A DNA stretch of 14,174 nt, from NCBI GenBank assembly GCA_050331475.1, contig JBHJGU010000137.1:1-14174 (forward strand), read 5' to 3'. The stretch comes from JBHJGU01 sp050331475 (GTDB lineage Bacteria; Pseudomonadota; Alphaproteobacteria; Caulobacterales; Maricaulaceae). The notes under the pieces are model-generated. The model saw only the letters and a list, made by a program, of their open reading frames with translations, did not search any database and had not been told where the DNA came from. Shown here piece by piece: positions 5,861 through 12,551 of the stretch (position 1 is the stretch's first letter; each line of letters begins with the position of its first letter). A program made the translations under genes and the position numbers.

Positions 5861-8800
5861 TTAGATCAGCGCGCCCAAGCTCGGATCGTCGAACAGGACG
5901 TCCACAATCGGTCCGCCCGAGACCGGCGCAAGGTCGGCGATGAGAACCCCTTCGGTCGCGGGTTCAGCCGCGGCCACCAGCGCCGGAGCGCTCGCGTCCC
6001 CGAGGCTGATCGCCAAAGCGCCGTCGATGATCTCGGTGACGATATCGGTGGGCGCGCCCTCCGCCAGACCGAAGTCCAACACGGCCGTGGTCTCGCCCGA
6101 GGTGATCACCAACTCGCCCAACGCGGCGTCGAACGCGACGTCAGCGCCCGCGCCATCGGTGATGAGCAAGGTGTCGAGCCCGTCGAAGTTCAGGATGATA
6201 TCGCCATTGGCTTCGGCAAGCGTGGCTTGGATCGTGTCCGCGCCGGCGCCCCCGCCAATGGTGTCCTGACCCACGCCGCCTATGATTAAGTCATCGCCCG
6301 CGCCGCCAAACAGGAAGTCGAACTTCAATCCGCCTTCAATGGTGTCGTAGCCAAAGCCGCCGGTGATGAAGTCCGACACTTCACCCCCGATCAAGGTGTC
6401 GTCGACCAAGCAGCCGCCGATTTGATCAACGCCGTTGCCGCCGAGAATAACGTCGTCGCCGGCGCCGCCGAACAGGAAGTCGAACCCGTCCTCGCCTTGG
6501 ATAGTGTCATTACCTGCAAGGCCGAACACCAGGTCAGCTCCGTCTCCCGACTTCACGAAGTCGTTCGCCGCGGAGCCGTTAATGGTGTCGCCGAAGTCGG
6601 ACCCAATCACCTCCTCAATGCTCGCCAAGGACCCGGTCGCGGCGGTGTCCACGGGATCGATCGCCTCGACCACGAAGTCCAAGGTGTAATCGATGGTCGC
6701 CGGACCCAATTGCTGGATCAGGAAGGCGAACGTGCCCGGACCCAGAGCCTCGCCGTCAAAGCCGATGAACGCGTCCGCAGGCAACAAGGCCCCGCCAGCG
6801 CCCAACGCAGGCAGAATGTCGGTGCCAGTCAAGGCGTCGCCCGGAACACCGTCACCGAAGTTCGCCAGACCTAATAAGCCGGCGGGGTCGAAGTCCGCGG
6901 CCAAGGCGTCGGCGGGGAAGGTGTCACCCTCGACCACCGCCAGGAAGCCAACGTCATCGGTGGAGATGAAGTCGGACAGCACCAAGCTTTCGAGCTGGAA
7001 GCCCTCCGGAATGGTGATGGTGATGATATCCACATCCTGGGTCGGGAACTCCGGCACCGCGGCCGCATTGGCGACTTGGTTCGTCACCCGGCTGATACCT
7101 TCACCCAGAACGAACGTCGTGGGCGCCGAGCCGTCCCCGGAGAGATCGGTAGAGCCGTCATTGAGCACGGTGATGGCGGTTGCGCTGACGGTTCCGGCTG
7201 TGAGGTCCACGTCGACGCCGGCGCCGAGGCCCGAGAAGTCGACCGTGTCGAAGCCGGTTCCGCCGTCAATGGTGTCGAAGCCGTCGGAGATGAAGGTGTC
7301 AAAGCCGCCTTCACCGTTCAGCACGTCCGAGCCGCCTTGACCGTCGAGCACGTTATCCCCGGCATTACCGGAGATCTCGTCGTCGCCGCTGTCCGAACCG
7401 CTGACATTTTCGATCGAGGTGAGCACATCGCCGAACGAGCTGGTGGCGTCCCCATTATCGTCGAGGTCAATGACCACGCCGACCGGAGCCGCCGTGAACA
7501 GGATCGTGTCAGAACCCTCGCCGCCATTGACGGTGTCCGCCCCGGCGAAGGTGTGGAACACGTCGTCCCCCGCCAAGCCGTTGAGCACGTTGACCGCACC
7601 ATCGCCGAAGATCACGTCGTCGAAGTTCGGGCCGGTGACATTTTCAAAGCCGGAGAGCAGGTTTTCGCCCGCCCCGCCGGAGGTGGTCGCCTCAAAGCTC
7701 GCCTCGCCAGCGACCGCGGCGGCGAACTCCTCCTCGGAGACTTGATCCCGCAGATCAACTTGGATGCCCGCGCCCGCAGCCGCAAACACCACCGTATCGA
7801 TCCCAGCGCCGCCGGACTGGAAATCATCGCCAGCGAAGCCATGGATGACGTCGTCACCGTCCCCGCCTTCAAGCACGTTGACTTCGTTATTGCCGAACAA
7901 GCCGTCATCGAACGCCGTACCGATGACGTTTTCGATGTCGATCAGATTGACGCCATTGACCGGAACGCCGCCCGCCGCCGGCGGGGCGTCAAGGATCGCG
8001 CCGTCTTGACCCGGCGTGCCCGTGGGGCCCGCGGAGTCAACGTCGAGATCAACGATGATCCCTTCGCTGAGGCCGGAGAAATCAACGGTGTCCGAACCTT
8101 CGCCGCCATCGATCTGATCGAGGCCATCGGTGATGAAGGTGTCGTCCCCGCCCGCGCCGGTCAGCGTGTCCGCGCCGCCGCCGCCGTTGAGAATGTTGGC
8201 GTTCTCATCACCGGTGATCGTGTCGTCAAAGGCGCCGCCTGTGACGTTCTCAAACTCGCTGAGAATTTCACCGGTAAACTCCGTCTCTCCGGTCGCAAGA
8301 AACGCTTCGACGGCGGCGTCGAAGGCCGCCTCGTCGAGTTGCGCGCCGAGATCGACCGTGACGCCGACCGGCGCCGCAGCGAACAGGATCGTGTCGTTAC
8401 CGGCGCCGCCGGACGCGAAGTCAACGGGCCCGCCAAAGCTGTGAACGATGTCATCGCCGGCGCCGCCGTCGAGGACATTGGTTTCATTGTTGCCAAACAA
8501 ACCGTCGTCAAAGTCGGACCCGATGACGCCTTCAATGTCGGTCAGCGTTGAGGTTCCGACGATCGACCCGCCAGCCGCAGGGGGCGCGTCCAGCACGCCA
8601 CCGTCTTGGCTCTCAGCGCCCGCCGGAGGCGTGTTCACGTCGAGATCGACGATCACACCGGTGAACGGACCAGGCGCTTCGCCTTCAGCGAGGCCCGAGA
8701 AGTCGACCGTGTCGAAGCCTTCGCCGCCGTCGATCGTGTCCAAACCGTCGGAGACGAAGGTGTCGTCGCCGCCCGCGCCGGTCAGCGTGTCCGCCCCGGC

Positions 8801-11800
8801 GCCGCCGTCGAGCACGTTATCGCCTTCATCGCCGATCAGCGTGTCGTCGAAGGCCGAACCGGACAGGTTCTCGATGCCGGTGAACGTGCCCGTCGCCGCG
8901 GGGACTTCCACAGCGTCGGTGGCGACCACCACGAACTCGAGCTCGAACTCGATGATCGCGCCGCCGATTTGCTGGAACAAGAAGGTGAACTCGCCCGCCG
9001 GCAAGCCCAACTCACCGTCAAAGCCGATGAACGACCCCGGCGGCAGCGAGTTTCCACCCGCCCCGAAGGCCGGCAGGATGTTGGTGCCGGTGAGCGCAGA
9101 ACCCGGAGCGCCATTGCCGAAGAGCGCGCCACCGAGCAGCAGCGAGGTGTCCACCGGCGGGCTGTTCAGATCGACGGTGAACTCGCCGCCTTCTTGAACC
9201 GCCGCAAAGCCCACATCGTCCACGGATTCAAAGCCGGTGAGGATCACCTCTTGGAGCACGGCACCTTCGGGGATCACCACGGTGAACACGTCGATGTCAA
9301 TCGGCGGCAAGGTGTCCAGGCCCGCCGCATTGATCACCGTGTTCGTCAGAGTGCTGGAACCCACGCCCAATTCGAAGACCGCCGAGGCTTCACCAAATTC
9401 CGGCAGATCGGTCGAGCCGTCATTGAGCACGACCACACCGTCATTGACCGGCGGGCTCGCCACAGGGTCGGTGACCGGCTCGCCGCCGACCGACACTGCG
9501 CCGTCGACCAAGCTGGCGACCACACCTTCGGCTGCGTCAGCGAAGTCCGCCGTGTCGACGCCTTCGCCGCCGTCTAACGTGTCCAAGCCGTCCGACACCA
9601 GCGTGTCGTCGCCCGCGCCGCCGGTCAGCGTGTCTTCACCGCCATTACCGTCGAGCACATTATCGCCGCCATCGCCAATCAGCGTGTCGTCGGCCGCGCC
9701 GCCGGCAACATTTTCAAAGCCGGAGAGCACATTATTGCCCGCGCCGCCGGTCGCGGCGAACACGGCGTCCGCGTCACCATCAACGATCGCCTCGAACTCT
9801 TCCTCGGACACTTGATCGTTAAGGTCCACGAACACAGAGGCTTGGGCGGCCGCGAACAAAACCGTATCGGTTCCCGCGCCACCGGATTGGAAGTCATCGC
9901 CCGCAAAGCCATGCACCAGGTCGTCGCCCGCGCCGCCTTCTAAGACGTTGACTTCGTTATTGCCGAACAGGCCGTCATTGAAGTCCGACCCGATGACGTT
10001 CTCAATGTCGTCGACGCCAAACAGGATCGTCCCGCCAGCGGCTGGGGGCGCGCTCAAGACGCCGCCAAACTCGCTCGGCGTGCCCGCCGGGCCGGCCGAG
10101 TTGATATCGAGGTCAACGATGACGCCGTCAAACGGTCCGGGCGCTTCATCGGCGCCCAAGCCGGAGAAGTCGAGCGTGTCATTGCCCTCGCCACCATCAA
10201 TGTCGTCCTGACCGTCGGAGAGGAAGGTGTCGTCGCCCGCGCCGCCGACGAGCACGTCATTGCCACCTTCGCCAGAGATGATGTTATCCCCGTCGTCGCC
10301 GATCAGCACGTCGCTGGCGTCCGAACCCGAGAGGTTTTCCACGTCAATCAAATCAGAGAAGGCGTCGCTCTCAGACCCGTCCGAAGGAATGACCGTGAAG
10401 TCGAGGGCGAAGTCCGCAGGCGCGGGACCCAATTGTTGCACCAAGAAGGTGAAGGCGCCCGGGCCCAAAGCCTCGCCGTCAAAGCCGATAAACGCGTCCG
10501 CAGGCACCAGCCCGCCGCCCGCGGCCAAAGCCGGCAGTACATTCGTGCCGGTCAGCGCGTCAAATTCGCCGCCATTGCCGAAATTCGCCAGACCTAACAA
10601 GCCTGCGGGATCGAAGTCCGCGGCCAAGGCGTCCGCAGGGAAGGTATCTCCTTCGACGATCGCGAAGAAGCCCACATCATCAGTGGACACGAATTGCGAC
10701 AAGATCACCGAGCTGAGCTCAAACCCTTCCGGGATGGTGATGGTGAAGATGTCAACGTCTTGGTCGGGGAAGTCCGGCACGGCCGCCGCGTTCGCCACTT
10801 GGTTGACGATGCGGCTAACGCCCGCCTCCAAAGTGAAGGCCGTCGGCGCGGCGCCAAGCCCGGACAGGTCCACCGAACCGTCATTCAGCACGGTGACTTC
10901 CGCCACCACGTCTTCCTCCAAGCTGGCGATCACACCCACCTCGGAGCCGGCGAAGCTGGCGGTGTCGTCGCCTTCGCCGCCATCAATGTCATCCAAGCCG
11001 TCCGAAACTAGCAGGTCGTCCCCGGCGAGGCCGATCAACGTGTCTGCGCCGCCTTCACCGTCGAGGATGTCGTTGGATGCGCCACCGGTTAGAACGTTGG
11101 CGCCGCTATTACCGGAAATATCGTTGGCGTCCGCGCCCGATCCTTGGATGTTTTCAATCCCGGTCAGGGTGTCGCCGACGCTGGCGACCGCATTGCCGTC
11201 ATCATCGAGATCAACCGTGACCCCGCCGCCGGCGGTGAACAGAACCGTGTCGATCCCGTCGCCGCCATTAACAAAGTCTGCGCCGCCAAAGGAGTGGAAG
11301 ACGTCGTCGCCAGCGCCGCCGTCGAGGACGTTCACTTCATTGTTGCCAAAGAGCACGTCATCAAACGCGGTGCCAATGACGTTCTCGATGTCGATCAAAT
11401 TGACGCCATTGACCGGGACGCCGCCGGCCGCCGGCGGCGCGTCAAGGATGGCGCCGTCTTGGCTCTCGCCGCCCGCCGGAGGCGTGTTCAAGTCGAGATC
11501 AACGATGATCCCTTCGCTCAGACCGGAGAAATCAACGGTGTCCGAACCTTCGCCGCCATCGACCGCGTCCAACCCGTCGGAGACGAAGGTGTCGTCGCCG
11601 CCCGCGCCGGTCAGCGTGTCCGCGCCGCCATTGCCCGTTAGCACATTGTCGCCGTCATCGCCGATCAGCGTGTCGTCAAACGCGCCGCCCACGGCGTTTT
11701 CGATATTTATGAAGGTGTTCGGACCAGCGGTGCCCAGCGCGATATTGACAAGCACAGGGCCGAACGCGCCGGGGAAGATAATAGAGTCAACGCCCGCGCC

Positions 11801-12220
11801 GCCATCGATGAAATCCACACCGCCAAAGGGGTGAATAACGTCATCGCCGTCGCCGGCGATGATCTCATTGGCTTCGTCATTGCCGAACAGCGTGTCGTTG
11901 AAGTCCGTGCCGATAATGTTTTCGATATCGATCACGTCATTGGTGACGCCACCGAGGGTGATCGCGCCGATTTGCGTCGCCTCGCCCGGCGCCACATTGC
12001 CCTGGTCATTGATGTCGAGGTCGATCAGCACCCCTTCCGCAGCGCCGGACACATCAAGCGTATCAATGCCTTCACCGCCGTCGACGGCTTCCAAACCATC
12101 GGTGACGAAAACGTCGTCGCCGGGCGTCCCGATTATTGAGGAGGTGGCGATACCCTCGCTCAGATCATTGAAGTTGGCGGTAAAAAGGCCTTCGAGAAGG
12201 CCGTTCGGCGTATCAACCAT
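5861..12220 (-). CDS. Giant RTX-type calcium-binding secreted protein
   Basis: A 2119-residue, very acidic Gly/Asp-rich repeat protein. No catalytic domain is recognisable. The N-terminus lacks a Sec signal. Eight modules each begin with a [FL].[ST]DG...[ILV]DGGEG segment, near residues 36, 210, 402, 664, 872, 1153, 1360 and 1641. Most contain DFSG..EG..VDLD, an IENVIG..F.D.LFGNNE.NVL segment and a GDD..H.F.G box. Modules 3, 5 and 8 instead carry an inserted domain of about 170 residues. Residues 1891-1998 are 12 contiguous nonapeptides of the GGxGxDxUx kind, which form Ca-binding beta-rolls in known RTX proteins. The C-terminal 60 residues end DVLFDDPSLGALI, acidic then hydrophobic, as in type I secretion signals. 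Composition is extreme: one Cys (1937), no Trp, Met only at the start, two Lys, three Arg and six His. ATG 12220 has GGGAG 11 nt upstream. A surface-layer, adhesin or matrix role is inferred. No type I transporter genes are near. Confidence 0.9.
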   Translation of the reverse strand: MVDTPNGLLEGLFTANFNDLSEGIATSSIIGTPGDDVFVTDGLEAVDGGEGIDTLDVSGAAEGVLIDLDINDQGNVAPGEATQIGAITLGGVTNDVIDIENIIGTDFNDTLFGNDEANEIIAGDGDDVIHPFGGVDFIDGGAGVDSIIFPGAFGPVLVNIALGTAGPNTFINIENAVGGAFDDTLIGDDGDNVLTGNGGADTLTGAGGDDTFVSDGLDAVDGGEGSDTVDFSGLSEGIIVDLDLNTPPAGGESQDGAILDAPPAAGGVPVNGVNLIDIENVIGTAFDDVLFGNNEVNVLDGGAGDDVFHSFGGADFVNGGDGIDTVLFTAGGGVTVDLDDDGNAVASVGDTLTGIENIQGSGADANDISGNSGANVLTGGASNDILDGEGGADTLIGLAGDDLLVSDGLDDIDGGEGDDTASFAGSEVGVIASLEEDVVAEVTVLNDGSVDLSGLGAAPTAFTLEAGVSRIVNQVANAAAVPDFPDQDVDIFTITIPEGFELSSVILSQFVSTDDVGFFAIVEGDTFPADALAADFDPAGLLGLANFGNGGEFDALTGTNVLPALAAGGGLVPADAFIGFDGEALGPGAFTFLVQQLGPAPADFALDFTVIPSDGSESDAFSDLIDVENLSGSDASDVLIGDDGDNIISGEGGNDVLVGGAGDDTFLSDGQDDIDGGEGNDTLDFSGLGADEAPGPFDGVIVDLDINSAGPAGTPSEFGGVLSAPPAAGGTILFGVDDIENVIGSDFNDGLFGNNEVNVLEGGAGDDLVHGFAGDDFQSGGAGTDTVLFAAAQASVFVDLNDQVSEEEFEAIVDGDADAVFAATGGAGNNVLSGFENVAGGAADDTLIGDGGDNVLDGNGGEDTLTGGAGDDTLVSDGLDTLDGGEGVDTADFADAAEGVVASLVDGAVSVGGEPVTDPVASPPVNDGVVVLNDGSTDLPEFGEASAVFELGVGSSTLTNTVINAAGLDTLPPIDIDVFTVVIPEGAVLQEVILTGFESVDDVGFAAVQEGGEFTVDLNSPPVDTSLLLGGALFGNGAPGSALTGTNILPAFGAGGNSLPPGSFIGFDGELGLPAGEFTFLFQQIGGAIIEFELEFVVVATDAVEVPAATGTFTGIENLSGSAFDDTLIGDEGDNVLDGGAGADTLTGAGGDDTFVSDGLDTIDGGEGFDTVDFSGLAEGEAPGPFTGVIVDLDVNTPPAGAESQDGGVLDAPPAAGGSIVGTSTLTDIEGVIGSDFDDGLFGNNETNVLDGGAGDDIVHSFGGPVDFASGGAGNDTILFAAAPVGVTVDLGAQLDEAAFDAAVEAFLATGETEFTGEILSEFENVTGGAFDDTITGDENANILNGGGGADTLTGAGGDDTFITDGLDQIDGGEGSDTVDFSGLSEGIIVDLDVDSAGPTGTPGQDGAILDAPPAAGGVPVNGVNLIDIENVIGTAFDDGLFGNNEVNVLEGGDGDDVIHGFAGDDFQSGGAGIDTVVFAAAGAGIQVDLRDQVSEEEFAAAVAGEASFEATTSGGAGENLLSGFENVTGPNFDDVIFGDGAVNVLNGLAGDDVFHTFAGADTVNGGEGSDTILFTAAPVGVVIDLDDNGDATSSFGDVLTSIENVSGSDSGDDEISGNAGDNVLDGQGGSDVLNGEGGFDTFISDGFDTIDGGTGFDTVDFSGLGAGVDVDLTAGTVSATAITVLNDGSTDLSGDGSAPTTFVLGEGISRVTNQVANAAAVPEFPTQDVDIITITIPEGFQLESLVLSDFISTDDVGFLAVVEGDTFPADALAADFDPAGLLGLANFGDGVPGDALTGTDILPALGAGGALLPADAFIGFDGEALGPGTFAFLIQQLGPATIDYTLDFVVEAIDPVDTAATGSLASIEEVIGSDFGDTINGSAANDFVKSGDGADLVFGLAGNDTIQGEDGFDFLFGGAGDDVILGGNGVDQIGGCLVDDTLIGGEVSDFITGGFGYDTIEGGLKFDFLFGGAGDDLIIGGVGQDTIGGGAGADTIQATLAEANGDIILNFDGLDTLLITDGAGADVAFDAALGELVITSGETTAVLDFGLAEGAPTDIVTEIIDGALAISLGDASAPALVAAAEPATEGVLIADLAPVSGGPIVDVLFDDPSLGALI
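6227..6550 (-). repeat. C-terminal beta-roll, 12 tandem nonapeptides
   Basis: Residues 1891-1998 of the RTX protein split exactly into 12 nine-residue units, each with Asp at position 6. Nine follow the consensus well (for example GGAGDDVIL, GGFGYDTIE, GGVGQDTIG). Three are degenerate at the position-4 Gly: GCLVDDTLI, GGEVSDFIT and GGLKFDFLF. A higher-order repeat is visible: GFDFLFGGAGDD and KFDFLFGGAGDD, 54 residues apart. In known RTX proteins such runs fold on calcium binding outside the cell, just ahead of the secretion signal. Confidence 0.85.
6662..7174 (-). repeat. Inserted domain, copy C
   Basis: Residues 1683-1853 of the RTX protein, from ITVLNDGSTDLSG to YTLDFVVEA. Conserved blocks shared with the other copies: VLNDGS.DL, QDVDI.TITIPEG, STDDVGF.AV.EG, GFDGE and QQLG. 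The alternating hydrophobic pattern suggests a beta-sandwich resembling bacterial pre-peptidase C-terminal-like domains; this is inference. It is very close to copy A, including an identical stretch through EGDTFPADALAADFDPAG. Confidence 0.75.
8043..8112 (-). repeat. Near-identical 70-bp segment, copy in module 7
   Basis: Matches 11493-11562 with only two mismatches over 70 bp, in the same orientation, 3450 bp apart. It encodes the EGSDTVDFSGLSEGIIVDLD stretch of module 7. Similarity continues at the protein level on both sides (DGAILDAPPAAGG and VPVNGVNLIDIENVIG are identical in both modules), so it is the core of a larger block duplication. Confidence 0.85.
8921..9436 (-). repeat. Inserted domain, copy B (divergent)
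   Basis: Residues 929-1100 of the RTX protein, from VVVLNDGSTDLPEFG to EFVVVA. It shares VLNDGSTDL, DIDVFTVVIPEG, VDDVGFAAVQEG, LTGTNILPA, FIGFDGE and FTFLFQQIG with copies A and C, but the middle is replaced (FTVDLNSPPVDTSLLLGG instead of the FPADALAADF block) and it lacks the single Arg of the other two. It is therefore the oldest or fastest-diverging copy. Confidence 0.75.
10385..10894 (-). repeat. Inserted domain, copy A
   Basis: Residues 443-612 of the RTX protein, from VTVLNDGSVDLSGLG to FALDFTVIP. Nearly the same as copy C throughout, including NQVANAAAVP, QDVDI.TITIPEGF and FIGFDGEALGPG. High nucleotide similarity is also visible (for example around 10580-10650 compared with 6865-6930), so the A/C duplication is recent relative to B. 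Confidence 0.75.
11493..11562 (-). repeat. Near-identical 70-bp segment, copy in module 2
   Basis: Partner of 8043-8112: 70 bp with two mismatches, same orientation. It encodes the corresponding stretch of module 2 (residues about 220-243). Such long, nearly exact direct repeats could recombine and change the number of modules between strains. Confidence 0.85.
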
Positions 12221-12267
12221 GGTGTCTCTTGCTCCCTAACCTGCGCTTCCCTACAGGTTGTCTCGAG

Positions 12268-12279
12268 TTGCATACGCAA
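12268..12279. promoter_or_regulatory. TTGC-N4-GCAA inverted repeat, candidate operator
   Basis: TTGCATACGCAA, an imperfect 12-bp palindrome with arms TTGC/GCAA, overlapping the proposed -10 box of the RTX promoter. Short dyads of this size are typical MarR-family targets, and a MarR gene is divergently encoded 272 bp away. Assignment is inference. Confidence 0.4.
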
Positions 12280-12297
12280 GAGAAATCGGTTGTTCAA
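12269..12297 (-). promoter_or_regulatory. Proposed promoter of the RTX gene
   Basis: On the minus strand TTGAAC (12297-12292) and TATGCA (12274-12269) are separated by 17 bp. The start of transcription would be near 12262, giving a leader of about 40 nt before the ATG at 12220. The A/T tracts at 12310-12324 lie just upstream of the -35 and could act as an UP element. The box matches are moderate (4/6 and 3/6), so this is a proposal. Confidence 0.35.
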
Positions 12298-12299
12298 CC
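12288..12299. promoter_or_regulatory. GGTTG-TT-CAACC inverted repeat, candidate operator
   Basis: Five-base arms with a two-base centre, covering the proposed -35 of the RTX promoter. It is 20 bp (about two helical turns) from the TTGC-N4-GCAA repeat, so both dyads would face the same side of the helix. A protein bound at either would block RNA polymerase. Confidence 0.4.
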
Positions 12300-12337
12300 C
12301 CCTTACTGAGAAAAAAACTTTTTCATTTGAGATGAAT

Positions 12338-12407
12338 GGAAATCAAAATCGTTAATACGAAAATACACTAAAAAGGCCCCGAGGAAATCTCGAATTCACA
12401 GGAAATC
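12338..12407. repeat. GGAAATC direct repeats (three copies)
   Basis: GGAAATC at 12338-12344, 12383-12389 and 12401-12407. The last two extend to AGGAAATCT and are 18 bp apart. A shorter GAAATC also occurs at 12282. Same-orientation repeats between divergent promoters look like binding sites for a regulator other than a simple dyad-binding dimer. Confidence 0.5.
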
Positions 12408-12411
12408 TGCC

Positions 12412-12440
12412 TTAATACGATTCCTTATATAGGCTATGCT
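12412..12440 (+). promoter_or_regulatory. Possible promoter of the MarR gene
   Basis: TTAATA (12412-12417) and TATGCT (12435-12440), 17 bp apart, each matching the consensus at four of six bases. A GANTC site (GATTC, 12419-12423), the CcrM methylation target in Caulobacter-type bacteria, lies in the spacer. The -35 belongs to the second TTAATACGA copy; the first copy is exactly 60 bp upstream (12352-12360). An alternative -35, TTGACC at 12484, has no acceptable -10. Confidence 0.3.
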
Positions 12441-12455
12441 GAACCCTAGCTGAAC
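12438..12455 (+). repeat. GCTGAAC tandem pair, 11-bp period
   Basis: GCTGAAC at 12438-12444 and again at 12449-12455, one helical turn apart, starting inside the proposed marR -10 and covering the expected transcription start. A tandem site with this spacing could bind a regulator on one face of the DNA; it could also be coincidence. Confidence 0.35.
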
Positions 12456-12461
12456 AATTAG

Positions 12462-12500
12462 CCTCACGGGACATCAAGGCGTATTGACCTGTTCGTGAGG
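12462..12500 (+). promoter_or_regulatory. Inverted repeat in the marR leader
   Basis: CCTCACG (12462-12468) and CGTGAGG (12494-12500) are exact complements with 25 bases between, extendable by two G-U pairs in RNA. The right arm runs into GAGGAAGGA, which resembles a ribosome-binding sequence but has no start codon at a suitable distance. It may be an mRNA hairpin or a protein site; evidence is limited to the symmetry. Confidence 0.3.
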
Positions 12501-12551
12501 AAGGATCAAAGCATTCACTAAACGTCCAAGCGCAAACACTAAGAGCGATCC

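Larger units (their letters stand above)
12221..12551. promoter_or_regulatory. AT-rich divergent region between RTX and MarR genes
   Basis: 331 bp without a gene, strikingly AT-rich against the surrounding GC-rich sequence. Contents from left to right: the RTX ribosome-binding region (GGGAG), two inverted repeats at 12268-12299, an A/T-tract dyad GAAAAAAACTTTTTC at 12310-12324, three copies of GGAAATC (12338, 12383, 12401), two copies of TTAATACGA (12352, 12412), a possible marR promoter, two GCTGAAC repeats (12438, 12449), and a CCTCACG/CGTGAGG inverted repeat in the marR leader. This density points to control by more than one protein or by cooperative binding of one. No ORF is credible here. 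Confidence 0.8.

Noticed and set aside
7076..8551. Long plus-strand open frame (491 codons) opposite the RTX gene; similar ones at 10227-11834 and 8606-9577
   Set aside because: They lie antisense to the repeat-encoding gene, and their repetitive Ser/Pro- or Arg/Val-rich translations are what reverse-complemented Gly/Asp repeats give. No recognisable domain is present.
5861..12220. CRISPR array or DNA tandem repeat as explanation of the repetitive stretch
   Set aside because: Repeats vary in sequence and spacing, keep a single open frame, and translate into known RTX-type motifs; they are protein repeats.
12370..12413. Possible minus-strand terminator or attenuator upstream of the RTX gene (AAGGC/GCCTT arms before a T-run)
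   Set aside because: The closing stem is only five base pairs with a large interior loop and a weak 4-bp inner stem; too weak to claim.
12341..12420. CtrA-type TTAA-N7-TTAA site
   Set aside because: The TTAA tetramers at 12352 and 12412 are 60 bp apart, not 7; no matching pair was found.
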